DNA from: Fasciola hepatica
Taxonomy: Eukaryota > Platyhelminthes > Trematoda > Plagiorchiida > Fasciolidae
Assembly (NCBI GenBank): GCA_948099385.1
Contig: CANUEZ040000183.1
Location: forward strand, 3,038,001-3,102,000
DNA: 64,000 nt
Reading direction: 5' to 3'
Shown one piece after another: positions 11,524 to 23,059 of the stretch. Position 1 is the stretch's first letter, and every line of letters begins with the position of its first letter. The notes beneath the pieces were generated by a model. That model was given only the letters and a program-made list of their open reading frames with translations. It was not told where the DNA came from and did not search any database. A program made the position numbers and the translations under genes.

Positions 11524-12056
11524 TCACTGTATGCCTATAGATGAGTGCAGTGGAACTGACCTACATTGAACCCTTCCAGAATCACGGTATCGGACAAGAT
11601 AACGGGCCCATTTTAACACGCGATTTGAACTATAAAACCGCATTAGGTCGGATGTGGTAAGGATAACAGCGGTAGCGATTCTGGACAATTGCATATTTGA
11701 GTCAGTTTCTAGTACCTGATGCAGCACGAGTACAATGAAAGGGGCATAACTCATAGACTCCAAGGCCCACAGCACTACAAGAAACAAAAGTAATCGGAAC
11801 CCGGAGATTCGGAGTTGACAGCTGCATTTGCCTGTTATATATCAGACGTGATAACAAACTGAAAAACAGTGAGCTCCTGACTGTCCTCAACACAACAGAT
11901 AGTGGCGGGGTTCAACACTTTAAGCTCACAGGTGACAAACTCTCGCTCCTTTTCATCAACGCCCGTCTTCCATCCAATAGGGAATAGCAATCGTTCTCTA
12001 CAGATGACAGCACAAACCAGCAGAAGTAACATTCTTACCTTTTGGTTCGCGGAATC
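11524..12056 (-). CDS. Three-exon gene 3' end with an 18-nt microexon
   Basis: Reading down the minus strand, microexon 12056-12039 (18 nt) follows the strong acceptor CTCTTGCTCTTCAG and ends at AAAAG|GTAAGA. A 41-bp intron (12038-11998) ends GTCATCTGTAG. Exon 11997-11930 (68 nt) ends at CCT|GTGAGC. A 155-bp intron ends TTTTGTTTCTTGTAG. The last exon, 11774-11524, runs to TGA. Phases agree: ..IPRTK-RERLLFPIGWK.., then REFVT-LLWALESMSYAPF, then FIVLVLHQVLETDSNMQLSR and a tail ending HSSIGIQ. The last exon has a hydrophobic stretch (YAPFIVLVLHQVL). The family is not recognised. The 21-nt microexon at 13060-13080 may lie upstream in the same gene. Confidence 0.5.
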
Positions 12057-13059
12057 CTGAAGAGCAAGAGTATTTAGAAGCAATATTATCACAGTTGAAG
12101 TGACGCTTATAGGTGTTTCAACAGGGTGGTGCTCAGCCTAGTGCATCTCCTTGAATTTTATAGTGGAAGTCAGCAATATCAGCTCGAACTCTTCCCGCAT
12201 TCAATTACAAAATGGAAAGCTTCAATGGAATTCTCGAGGAATCTTTCCCTGTTTGTATACAGCAGCCTTGCGTAGTGTCCTGATAAACAGCGCAGTTGAG
12301 CAAAATGTAATGAACTTCATGAATACTACGGCGTAGCAAAACAAATTTGTTTTTGTAGTGGAAGAGCAACCGTCAGACCAATTTCGTAGTTCATATCAAC
12401 TCGGATAACATAAAGAAGGAGATAAAATAAATTTGTTGAATGTACACTATTTCGAAAACACCTGAAATTTGTCCCAGTTAATTTTCAGTGCGATGTTGGT
12501 GCAGTCTCCCTGAATTGTTAGAAAACTATTCATTGATCACAACTAGTCCGAGTGCATCAATATGAATCACATGGATAGATTCGATTCTATTTTGCTATCC
12601 GCAGTATCTGTTGGTTGTTACACATGCAAGTCTCATCTATGCGCTTTCCACTATATTTTACTCAGAACATGACACATCTGGATGTTGCGTATATACTAAC
12701 CGGGTTTCCTAATGACTATCTCTTTTCTCCCATGTCAGTTAACCTCAATCCTCGTTGAGTATTACACATCGCTATTCTGTGCAACTCATGAGTAGCGTAA
12801 AGTATTTCGCTCGCAGGTGGTTGGTGCTCCTTGCTACTGTGGAGTACGTGCGTCTACAGATATGGCGGTTTCCCTTAATTAGGAAAAATATAGCCAACCA
12901 CGTGTACTTGACGAGACAGCACAAAAGCGTGGACTGCACACAGATCATGTTTACTCTTTCTCGCGTCTTCTGTGAAATCGGTGCATACATACATTGAAAT
13001 TTCAATTGTACAACTTCATGTGATCTGCTCAAATGACTTATTGTTTTGATGTGACTCAC
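12057..13059. other. Probable intron or intergenic sequence between microexons
   Basis: If 13060-13080 belongs to the gene ending at 11524, this is its intron. A plus-strand acceptor CTCTTTTCTCCCATGTCAG ends at 12740, but its frames close without a good donor. Nothing else is supported. Confidence 0.3.
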
Positions 13060-13080
13060 CTTGGAGTGTTCTCCTTGCAT
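13060..13080 (-). CDS. 21-nt microexon candidate
   Basis: On the minus strand, acceptor AATATTTTCGCAG is followed by exactly 21 nt (ATGCAAGGAGAACACTCCAAG) and then a near-consensus donor, AAG|GTGAGTCAC. Its length is a multiple of three. Joined to the 18-nt microexon at 12056-12039 it stays open in the frame that gene uses (CKENTPR-IPRTKRE). A possible further exon at 13190-13150 also has acceptor and donor, but its phase conflicts with that frame. Membership is therefore inferred. Confidence 0.4.
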
Positions 13081-13257
13081 CTGCGAAAATATTTTTATAA
13101 TTCACCATGTATCAACCCATTTATCTCTAAGTAATCTGGCCTAACTCACCGTAGTAAATCACGAAATCAGTGTACAGGTGTTTCATTCCTCTTAGGAATG
13201 ATCATATTTGCACATCCCCTTACTTCCCATTTTGACTCCTGTCGGGGTTGAAAGACT

Positions 13258-13521
13258 GTGTGTCTGTCAACCCGTGACTCAGTATTTGATTGCGACAGTG
13301 TGGACAGCAAACCAGTAAACGGATATATGATGGTTATCTCAGAATATTCCCATATCAAAAATTATTTAGACAAATCTGAACATAAAAATTTTTCGGTATC
13401 AAAAAAAGACTACATTGATGTGTTTACATTCGGTGCATCTTGGCAATACAGCGAGGCAGCGGATCGCATAGAGTTTTTAGTGGAATTAGGAATAAACGAA
13501 AAGAAGAAAAATTTCCATTAA
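13258..13521 (+). CDS. Possible terminal exon, unknown
   Basis: The frame is open from 13258 to TAA at 13519-13521. From a weak acceptor near 13300 (TTGATTGCGACAG) it encodes a charged, globular-looking piece: VISEYSHIKNYLDKSEHK, then KKDYIDVFTFGASWQY, then DRIEFLVELGINEKKKNFH. Composition is protein-like, but the acceptor is poor and no partner exon was found. Confidence 0.3.
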   Translation: MCLSTRDSVFDCDSVDSKPVNGYMMVISEYSHIKNYLDKSEHKNFSVSKKDYIDVFTFGASWQYSEAADRIEFLVELGINEKKKNFH

Positions 13522-16500
13522 GAATAGAACCATTGGATAAAGTGATTTGTTTAGGCTATGCTTCCAAAATCAATGGGCTTATCACGTATGTCAAACAGTT
13601 GCTGAGATACGGGTAGTACGATCCACGTAAAGAAACCCGAAGACATGATTGTGGCGTTTAAAAAGCATATTCTTAGATCGTTTGGCTAACTTTACAGTTC
13701 TCAGCGCTAATGGCCTAGTGCATTGAGTCGACCGAATGGAATGTAGCTCAAATTAGATTACAGTGCAGTCGATCCATTCCATCGGAATGTATGCATGCTT
13801 TCATGCTGATCTACTGTTCATAGTGTGGTTCAGTCATACGAGAAGCGTAGTGAAGGGCAAAAATGTAGGCAGAATAGAAGAAGATGGGACACAGCGTAGA
13901 TTCCGTTGTTAGTCAGATGGTTTGTAGAGAAGCAGTCGTCGTTTTCGGACACAGCATCGTGAATGTTCTATGGAAACCTCCCTGCAGAATATAGAACAGT
14001 CCCAGCAGTATAGCGTAAAGGATTCAAACCTTGGACAACCTGCACTGTTCTTGTGAAATTTATGAGAGAAATGCTAATGATGCTTTTCAGAATACAACCT
14101 TTGGCATTGTACGTTCATGCTAGTATACCGTTGTGCTTGTATTATTACCAATGCGATAGTGATCTGCTTACGGCCTTTGTCTAGCTTATGCGTTGAAAAT
14201 TCATTGCTGCTAAAGAAATAGTTCTGTTAATTAGAAATCGTGAGCAGATTCGATCTTGGAACAACAAAATCATCATATCACCCTGATGACCGACCGATTA
14301 TAGTTCAGTTTCGTAAACTTGTGTGGAGGATTTCATGGGTTTGATAAGTCCTGTTTGGTAACTGTGACAGTCCAGAAAAATAAATACCAATTGAACTTCA
14401 GTGTAAAAACATAGCTGACACTGTCCAAAGGACTTGAACAAAAGCTTTTGCCAGTGCGCGAACGACTTGATATATGAATATGTTTCGGTCGCACGAACAC
14501 CTTCTAGATCAACTTCAGTGAGACACGGGAAAATAAGTACCAGTATTTTAGATTGTCTAACGATCATCAGCCGAATCACACATTTCAATTCACCGTATAC
14601 ATAGAACATCGAATTTTGTTGGACCATAAACCGTTACGTTAGGACGTGTTTATCAGAATAATTTTTTGGATCATCAAAAGTGGAGGTCCTTTGACGAATA
14701 AGTTATACAGTGACGCTGTTCTAGAAGTAAAACGATAAAATCAGTAAACATATATCCCCCGTTTTTGCTATCATTTGTAGGATGCAATACCAATCTGTTA
14801 CACTCTGGCGGATTACAAGCACTGTGTGTTTCTTCTGCGATTGGTATCCGGCTACTAACCTCAGAATCAAATGTACGAGTCAGTCATTGTTTGATTCCGG
14901 GAATCAACCATTTTTAGCAACAGCACATTGCAGTCTTGAAAGAGAGGAGTTTTGCAGTGAGATTTATTATCGATAAAACAATCGGAGTGTCAGTGGTTTA
15001 TTTCAAAGAGTTTGTGTATTTCCTTTTTTACCATGTTGTTCTAGAATACTGGGTCATCTGACCGGGCGTTGCAGCTTGTATCACTGAAGCTCAGAGGAAT
15101 TTTCTCCCAACACAACCTTCAAGAGGAGTTACTGGTTTGATTTGTATCAGTATAGCTTGTGAGGCCATTTGAAGTGAACTGAACAAAAATAATTATTGGG
15201 CCAAACTTAACTTGTCCATAAAATGAAATGAACCGGTCATCTGGAGCACTGCTGAACAGATTCGAGATGAACTGGACTAAACCGAACTGAAATGGCCAAT
15301 GAACGGATCGAAGCACTACATCAATAGTGATTGCGTTCCCCATTTGTTTTAACCTCCGAGATTCAATAATTTGCTGACGGGTCCTGGACAAATTATGCTA
15401 TCCAGGATTACTGATGTAAGGCATTTCGCCCATCGTTCAGCTATTCGATTTCTCATCGTAGGAATTTCCGAGCTCATTGTCACGGCAAAACTGAAATATT
15501 TGAAATTCAATCCCTGTGAACGATTTTGTTATGGAGCCACCTGCTCTTAACTGGCCTCGGAAAAATGGCACAGTTTAAGTATTGCCAACTGGTTTGTATA
15601 TAGGCCAGATGACCCAGATGCTGTGGTATGGAACTAATCGGATATACGCAAAAGCTAAGGTTACCCTCATTAGCTGTACAACATTTATGCTCTAGCCTAC
15701 CCAACTCTTCCAACAACATACGCAGTCATGCGTTCCACTCTATTCTAAATTTCAAACAATATTATCCGCAACGTCGGGCCACTGAAACCTATATTCACTC
15801 TATTTGTTCAGTAAAAAACGGTTAATCACCGGATACTCAGGCCCATAGATTCAGGAGAGCAGCACCCGCTGTGATGTCTGACGCATTGATGACCGCAAGA
15901 ACTAGTTTTGATCTGTATTATTGGCTATTTATGCGCAAACATTTGACAGATGGGATTGTTTTGAGGCAATCAAGAGAATGATAGACTTACTTTTGACTAA
16001 CTTTGTTAGTACTAGAGGCCGATAGAAAATATTATCATCAATACTGCGCTAGTGTTCATTGTAAATATCCTATAGTTAAGATAGGAGAGCTTGACGTCGC
16101 ATTGAGGCGAGAGTGAGATAGATCCGAGAAAAAGAAGCGTTATCTGTAGAAAAACCGGAAGGATACTGTCCCTGCATATTTGTCTTAATGTACTCCACAA
16201 ATTGACTTCAAATAGGAAATCATTGAACGGCTAAAGTCACAAAGCTGAAGCATAACAAATCCCGTACTGTGATATTTAGGCAATCACGTAAAGCAATCCA
16301 GCACCTCCGATTCGATTGTTCAGTGATGTTTCTGCTAAATTTATAAGGTTTTCAAATGTTACCATATATAAATACAATAATTCCATCAACAGACGTTTAA
16401 CTGTGTCAACACCGCAATCTAGTCACGTGGTTACTGATGAGTTGGAGTCACTGGCACCTCCAAACTCCCTGTACAGCCATCAGGAGAGATTATATTACAA

Positions 16501-17415
16501 TGGGCCCACTGAAAGTAGTTAGAACCCACCTTCAAATAAATGCCCAAAGGTCTCACGGTGATATCGGGAATTGCGAGTTGTGGTTGCAAACGGTATATAC
16601 TACCACCAAATTGATCGCCTACAGTTACCTTCGTTCTTCAGTGTTCCCATTACTGGGATATAAGCCTAGGGGACTCAACTAATAGCCAGGTGCAGTTTTC
16701 AAAGTGATTGGAACACTCGAGTTTAATCACAAAATAAATGATCGGTGACATCCTTCGTTAGCACAGGGTTTATTGCTAACCATTTCCTAGGTAAAACGTG
16801 TATGGTTGCATTGATCTAATAAACACGAGACACATCAGTTAAGCAGATTCAGTCAAACCAACCAGTTCACCGACCAAGACGGTTCCGATCGCCACTTATC
16901 GTTAATAATCCTACTGGGACAACAAAATCGTCATCGTAAGAAAAGCGTAGGAAGATGACAACAAATTTAGGGATCTCATCGCAACAAAAAGTTTGTCAAT
17001 GCAAAAGGTTCACTGGTCATGCTAGGTAGTCAAATAATTTGAAGTGTATTCACTGATTGGGTCAGTACATTAGATTCCCCCGTGGAATCCCGAAAAACCC
17101 TAAATGATCCGTTGAACTGGTCCGGCCTAAAATACCGTAAGTATTGAGGATCGTAGTTGGTTACTCATGAGCAGTGTGCAGGTAAATCGTGAATAGCACA
17201 CACACGTATTATATTTTCCAAGTTTCTAAGGCAAGAACATGTTTTACATTAGCGTTTTATGGTGCTTGATAAATGACCAGTTTATGTGTGTATTCATAAC
17301 GTCGTTCCTCAAAGATTTGCATTTCTGCTGTATAATGAACTTCCCGAGCGCTCCACTTCTACTGCCATGCACAGACTCGAGCTTCCTACCCCAGCCTAGC
17401 TGCCACTGCACTCAC
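13522..17415. other. Long stretch with weak candidates
   Basis: A plus-strand acceptor ATGATGCTTTTCAG ends at 14090, followed by about 30 open codons. A minus-strand frame of 109 codons at 14298-14627 has no convincing splice sites. A coding-like tail (SHVVTDELESLAPPNSLY) at about 16393-16522 follows acceptor ATTCCATCAACAG. None is phase-linked to another exon. The rest shows no gene or repeat I can name. Confidence 0.25.
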
Positions 17416-17624
17416 CTGGCAGTGTGTCGTTTTTCCGCTGTATATTCGTGCTCATTTTTTGCTGTAGAACCACGAATTTTGATAATCCTGGCTGCGCTAT
17501 TGGAAGTAGTTCTGCTGCCCACAGACGTGTGCTGCCCTATCGTGCGTTTAGCTGGAGAGATTAGTATGTTTTGCAAGATCAACCCCACAGTCATCGGGGA
17601 AGTCACCGCAACCCCTATTCCATG
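17416..17624 (-). CDS. Internal coding exon, unknown protein
   Basis: On the minus strand a frame of 69 codons ends at an almost ideal donor, GCCAG|GTGAGTGC, at 17416/17415. The acceptor is probably CTCACAG at 17625 (alternatively GACCAG at 17632), with a poor pyrimidine tract. The region is more GC-rich than its flanks. The product begins HGIGVAVTSPMTVGLILQ, a hydrophobic stretch. It continues with a basic, Ser/Thr-rich region (SPAKRTIGQHTSVGSRTTSN, then STAKNEHEYTAEKRHTAR). A membrane segment followed by a cytosolic loop would fit, for example a receptor loop, but no diagnostic motif is present. The opposite strand is also open here (134 codons) but lacks matching splice sites. Confidence 0.45.
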
Positions 17625-17909
17625 CTGTGAGCTGGTCACATAAAAGTACTTCACCCAACAACATTGATGTGGTATACGATACGCGGTTTGGTATTATTTA
17701 CTCAAGTCTACGTAGTCAACCTGACTACGAACGGAACCTGTTTATTGAATTTAGTCTGTTGGTGGTCTCAATGAGATGAACCCAGGATTGTTAACAATAG
17801 TCAGATTCTGTGCAAAGAATTCATTCAAATGGCTTCTGCAATCAAGAAATAATGATGAACAACAAACACCGAAGGTAAGTTAGAAATGCAAACATACAGA
17901 CAACGGTGT

Positions 17910-17910
<1 letters not shown>

Positions 17911-17963
<53 letters not shown>
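17911..17963. repeat. (TA)n microsatellite
   Basis: An uninterrupted AT/TA run apart from one GT-containing unit. Confidence 0.95.
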
Positions 17964-17967
<4 letters not shown>

Positions 17968-18496
17968 TAGATAGTCTCAAGATAGTGTGTATTTCTGCTT
18001 CTGAAACCATAGGGTTTACTTACATTTCCATTAACTCAGGCAAAAATCTATTAAGCTGTTGATAATCTTCGACACAAACTTACCAGCAGGTATTTTCCCC
18101 ATTTCTGCATAGCACGATTACGCAAGAAGATAACATTCTCTGAGCAATGATACTCTCAATAAACCCAGGTTAGTATGCAACTTTAATGTATTTTGTCATA
18201 TATATTATTTTATATTGGTACGAACAGGAATCCCTGAAAACTAGCTAGTTCTCCAACCTGTTTTCTCCTAGATGTGCTCCGGGGGATTTATCCGGTAATT
18301 CAAACTTGCGTACATATTTCTATAAATTTTCCCATTACTTCGATCGCACCTTTATAATATTGATGAGAACAATGTAACTACCGATGAGCAGTCGGTTGTG
18401 ATTAAATGTGCCAAAATCTCAAAGCTGATAAACGATTACTTGTTTGCACATACTGTTCAATTATACAACTTTTCATCAATATTGGAAAAGTACCAG

Positions 18497-18604
18497 GCCA
18501 ACCCTAACGACGATCGCTACGCAAATCGGAGTCTGTCCGATATCCGTGCGAGAAAATCCATTGCACGAATTGATAAACAAGCTGAGTTTGCTCATCTTGC
18601 TTGA
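18497..18604 (+). CDS. Possible C-terminal exon, unknown
   Basis: After GTACCAG at 18490-18496 the frame reads ANPNDDRYANRSLSDIRARK, then SIARIDKQAEFAHLA and TGA at 18602-18604. The charged, low-hydrophobic composition and higher GC than the flanks suggest coding sequence. The acceptor has a weak pyrimidine tract (TTTTCATCAATATTGGAAAAG lies before it), so the exon may start earlier; the frame is open back to 18398. Confidence 0.35.
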   Translation, partial: ANPNDDRYANRSLSDIRARKSIARIDKQAEFAHLA

Positions 18605-21596
18605 GCCGTTTCCCAAGTTGGTGCACAGGTTCCATTTATTTTCCATAGCTAGCTCAATTACCCGAATGCTCAAAAACTTGCTCCACATATCTGTGATTGA
18701 AAACAGTTCAGTAGGGTGATTTTCTCTGTCCTCCCGATATGACTGCAACTAACGGAGCCATGATACCTGACAATCAGATACTTGCATACAGATGCATTCA
18801 TTCAGTGTTAAATCGGTGTGCTACTCAATGTGAGTGTTTTTGTTCATTCCATTATTCAGTTGATCGTCTACGTATTTGTCTCGAATGTGTTCTGCGTGCC
18901 TGGTTGAATGCACACACATGGGGCGTGGTATTTCGTTTTGCTAGGGGTATGAGTTCCTTTCTTTCACCGCCGACAATCCTTACAACGGTCATCCGGATTT
19001 TTGATTCACACTTATTTCACCGGACTCATCAACAGTGTTGATTCATGGAGTATGGTCAGAGGAAGGGATCCAAAGTAAATGTTCCATTCCCGTACTCTGA
19101 GCTTAAGTACATAGGAGACAATAAACGAGATGTTTCACTTCAGAACGTCCATCGCCACCTTTGGGAATTGTTAGCTCGTCACCAAAAGGCGGATTGATTT
19201 CCACAATAGATTTCTTTAAAGTACGGACTTTGAGTGTGACTAAAGTATCATAAACATATCAGCTGATGTACCTGGTTATTTTACTTGTACACAGTGCACA
19301 GATATTGCACCACTAACTATTACGTCTGATCGAATGTTCGAAAGCTTCCATTAGTCAATCAGAATTCGTGTTGCTTTGGATTCAGCACTCATCTGACAGC
19401 GGAGCAGTGTTGCTCCAAAATATACAAAGTAAAGATCAGATTTTGGAATACTGTAACCGTTTATTGGCACATCAGATAAGATACCACACCGCGGCATTGG
19501 GGTTACAATCTATCACCCTTCGCCTTACCGAAAGAACCGCTGTTGATCCGGTATCTTGTTGCATCTATTCCTTTCTTAAAGTGGTTATTTAGCATAAACC
19601 ATCAATATCGGCAGAAAAGTCGAATACCTACTGAGGCAAGTAAGTGCTGGAATGAATCACCAAGCCCGTAGGCATGGAATACGTGACTTAGGCCAAAGTC
19701 GGCTAGTGCCTGCCAATTGATGTAGATCGAGCATATGAGCTATCTATCAAAATCATCCTATGTTATCTCGATCTAAATCGCCTAAGAAGCGTTACTGCTC
19801 ATTAATCTCAGCCTTAATGTGTCCAAAAATATTTGACCTTCACCCCTAACTGACCATGGATCGCCTAATTATTCACACACTTACACACACACACACAAAC
19901 ACACACACATACACACACATTCATTCGCACACGCTATTGCACATCAAATTCTGTGTCAAATATTGAAACAATCAATTTTGTGACTGATAAGTTTATGCGA
20001 TGAGATTTCTGCTCCCAATGTTTCGTTTTTGTTCTGTTCATTGAAATTAGGTTATTATAGAAAGGAAGTGTTCACGGCAGCTGAAGGAGGTCGCTATGGC
20101 GACCACGATTATGGTCAGTGTTAGATAAAATGAATGATATATTTAGAGTAATTTACATTAGACAGAATGTTCGGCAAAAGGAAAGGCGAGAGAACTCCGG
20201 CAGGCACAGCGATGGCTTTGGTGAAGAGATTTAGGTTCAGACATCACTGGGGATTTTCGAACCCAACCAAATGAGGTGAACCAAAGGCCTACCAGCTGTA
20301 GAAATACGCACTGGATCTGGCGTTGGATAATAATAATATCAATAATAATAACAGGATGTTTTAGGGAAGTACTGAGGGGCAAGTGAAAGCTGCCGACTAA
20401 GAAGTGACCGGCGATGGCCCCATGATTCAGACCCGAAACAGAGGGATCAGAAGCCCACAATGGTGACCGTTTGACCACCGTTGACCCATCAAGATCGATA
20501 TGAAAGCGAAGCGTTGAGGTCAGTTTAAACAACGTTTTTCACTTCGCAACAAGCAATATCTTCAGCTTTTTGAGTAGCAATATTCTGTAATCAAAAGTTA
20601 CGCAGCAAGTAAACCAATGGAACACACGATACAAAATTTAATGACTGCATTTGTGTACTCGAAATATTATGTAGGTTTCTTCGGTGTCGTATTGCGTACT
20701 TCTTGATCGGCTTTCGCTTCACAAATTCGCCTCCAGTACCAGCACTCAGGTTGTTTTAGCCGAGTTCTCATATGACGAACTGAACTGTAGTCACTAGGCT
20801 AAAATGTAAAGTAAACTTCGGTCGACCTAACCGCACACCCTGAAAGTTCTCACCCTTTAACAACCTTTGTGCTGCAAAAAGAAACGTTTTGGAATAAGAA
20901 TGGCCGAGAGCTAAACATGTATTGGCATGCTCAAATAAACTAAATGATTCCAGGAAGAACCAATAAAAAGCGGCAACAAATTTCAGGAAGCATTGGTAAC
21001 ATCAGTAGTTCAGTAGTTTCAAAAGCAAAAACCAAGTATGCGCTCTTTTTCTGACCAATAAATCGCATCCAACATTACGCACATGGCACTTCTTGAGTGG
21101 GCTCCGTGCTTGTCTTGAAACGTTATTCGAAATCACCCAAGATAAGTTTGCCTCGGAAACAGGAGCACAGTTGCATACTGGTTCTCAGATGGACCTGAAT
21201 GCTACATTTTTATTGCTATCTTGTTTGCCTTTCTTCCTTATCACCTCACGTGAGACAATCTGGCACCGTTACCTGGACACTGGCCGAGCATGTGCTAGTT
21301 TGCTACAAAGTTTGAACTTCTTTGCAAAAAACCGACTAGTCCTAGCACAAAACAGATCAGGTTCTTATAGAGGACGGGTGTTTGAACTGCAACAACTCTG
21401 TGCCAATAACCGATTAGTAAGCAGTGTAAACTAATTTCACGACTCGCCGCACAATTCTGCCTCGTTCCCATTTCAGGCTCATTAAAAGCAGAAAGTTGTT
21501 TGAGACAAAATGACCTGGTTTGCCTGATTTTCTATCAAGGGCCAGTTTTACTGTATTGATCAGAAATATGATGACTACGGATAGAGGAAATCCGGA
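18605..21596. other. Mostly non-coding stretch with microsatellites
   Basis: Contains an (AC)n run (19874-19920) and an (AAT)n run (20327-20351). The latter sits inside a GC-richer block at 20160-20530 that looks like the end of a retroposed element (simple-sequence run, higher GC, ends near GACAGAATG), though no family motif is readable. A plus-strand frame at 21093-21434 has no splice support. Confidence 0.3.
19874..19920. repeat. (AC)n microsatellite
   Basis: Repeated CA/AC units with single-base interruptions. Confidence 0.9.
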
Positions 21597-22000
21597 GGTT
21601 TTCGTTGTTCGAAAGCCAATATTTTCTTAGCATTGATCGAACATGATGGGAGCACGGTAAGACCATGCTGAGGTTCGGTGGAGTATCTTAGATCCAAGGT
21701 CCAAATCAATAGGCGGAACACTGTAGCTCGACGGGCTTAAATATTTGGGATATGAGCTGCGTATGTCGGCGAGGCGATTATTGATCAGAAGTTACGTAGG
21801 GGTAGCCAGTCCACAACGTGGAAGAAAGGTATGAAGAGCCTAACCAACAGACCTGGCCATGTAAAACCTGTAACGCTTCCTGGGTTGTGTTCAACAGATA
21901 CCCCAAACCAGAGGTTAGATAAATCGCTCGGTGTCCTGATCAATGGAACTCGTGTACTGGAAAGTTTCTGTATCGACCTAATACTACTTTAAGTTCCCTT
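21597..22000 (+). pseudogene. RTE-like non-LTR retrotransposon, 3' end remnant
   Basis: Motifs appear in the order typical of the C-terminal end of RTE-like endonuclease/reverse-transcriptase proteins in flatworms and other invertebrates. First comes HAEVRWSILDPRSKSIGGTL (family form NAEVRxRVLGxxxxSI). Then comes DGLKYLGYELRMSARRL (family form LxWLGHxLRMxxxRLPRR), then QSTTWKKGMKSLT (family form GGQxxTWxRxMK), and finally DQWNSC in a shifted frame (family form RxQWRxCC). Stops interrupt the first part and at least two frameshifts are needed, so the copy is dead. The 5' parts (endonuclease and catalytic RT) are absent. The pyrimidine-rich block after 21990 is probably the 3' UTR. Confidence 0.65.
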
Positions 22001-23032
22001 TCTACTTTCTTCTCACTTTTCATACTTTCCGAATGGGGGGCTCCCTGACAGATAGCAAGCAAAGCCAACGCATCCAGTGCGTGAATAATGGTTGTTTGAA
22101 TCGGACTGAGCCGACCCGAATGTTCACTCCCTTATCTGACTCACGCGGGTAACTCGGGGGTTAATATGTGACCATGACAATATGGTATTTGTTGGTAAAA
22201 TCCAAGGAACACGTGAAATGAAGAAAACATCACTGTCGGTTAAAGCATATAAAGCAAGCAGCAATGCGAGCGGGAGTTTTAGATGAGGCATGCTGTAATA
22301 ATAACATTCAGCTTCCTTTTTGATTAATCAGACACGAATTTTATAGCATTTCGAAAGGTTTCGTTTAGGGTTCGGTATGATGATTCTGTCACCACACCCG
22401 GGTCACAAATATTGATTAAGAAACGTGTACTTTCTGTAACCACGGTAATCACCAACTTTGCAGTACCGTCTACCGCAGCCATCGTGTCCCACATTAGCGT
22501 TTGTTCATCTGTCGTGAGGCAATTCTGTTTACCATGGTTTATTTACGGTAAATTCAAGAAATACTGGCACTTACTTATTTGAATAAATTCATGAGCTGCA
22601 TAAATCAGATAGGTTGGAACAATATCATAGCCTTAATTGAAATAATCGGACAGTTTGCATCATCACACGAAGCACCGGTGAGGCCAGCCCGAAACGGCTC
22701 ACACCAAGGTAAATTTCTTGGTAAATGTGGAATCGGCTATTCATGGTGAAGCACAATATTACGCCCTAAAAAACGTTTAACGCTTAGTCAAGAATTCTAA
22801 GAACGGAGTTTGCGTAACAATGACAGTAATATTAATAACAATAACAATATTTCTATTAATAATAAACGGAGGTGTCAATTAGGCAACTCCACTAAAACTG
22901 TATTGACCATCCATGATGAGAAATGGATCGGTGTCTCTCTTAAATAAGTCTCTCTTAAACAGTCGAATCAACATTTGCCTCGTAGAGCTGGATCAACCCT
23001 TTATTTACAAAGTATTATTACTTTTACCACGA

Positions 23033-23059
23033 CAGTTACTCAGCAGTTTTGAGTAACTG
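23033..23059. repeat. Perfect 10-bp inverted repeat
   Basis: CAGTTACTCA and its exact complement TGAGTAACTG are separated by 7 bases. A stable hairpin in RNA is possible. No gene is recognised nearby. Confidence 0.7.

Noticed and set aside
17239..17643. A 134-codon plus-strand open frame
   Set aside because: It has no matching splice sites, and frames this long are expected by chance here. The antisense exon at 17416-17624 has a near-ideal donor and more protein-like composition.
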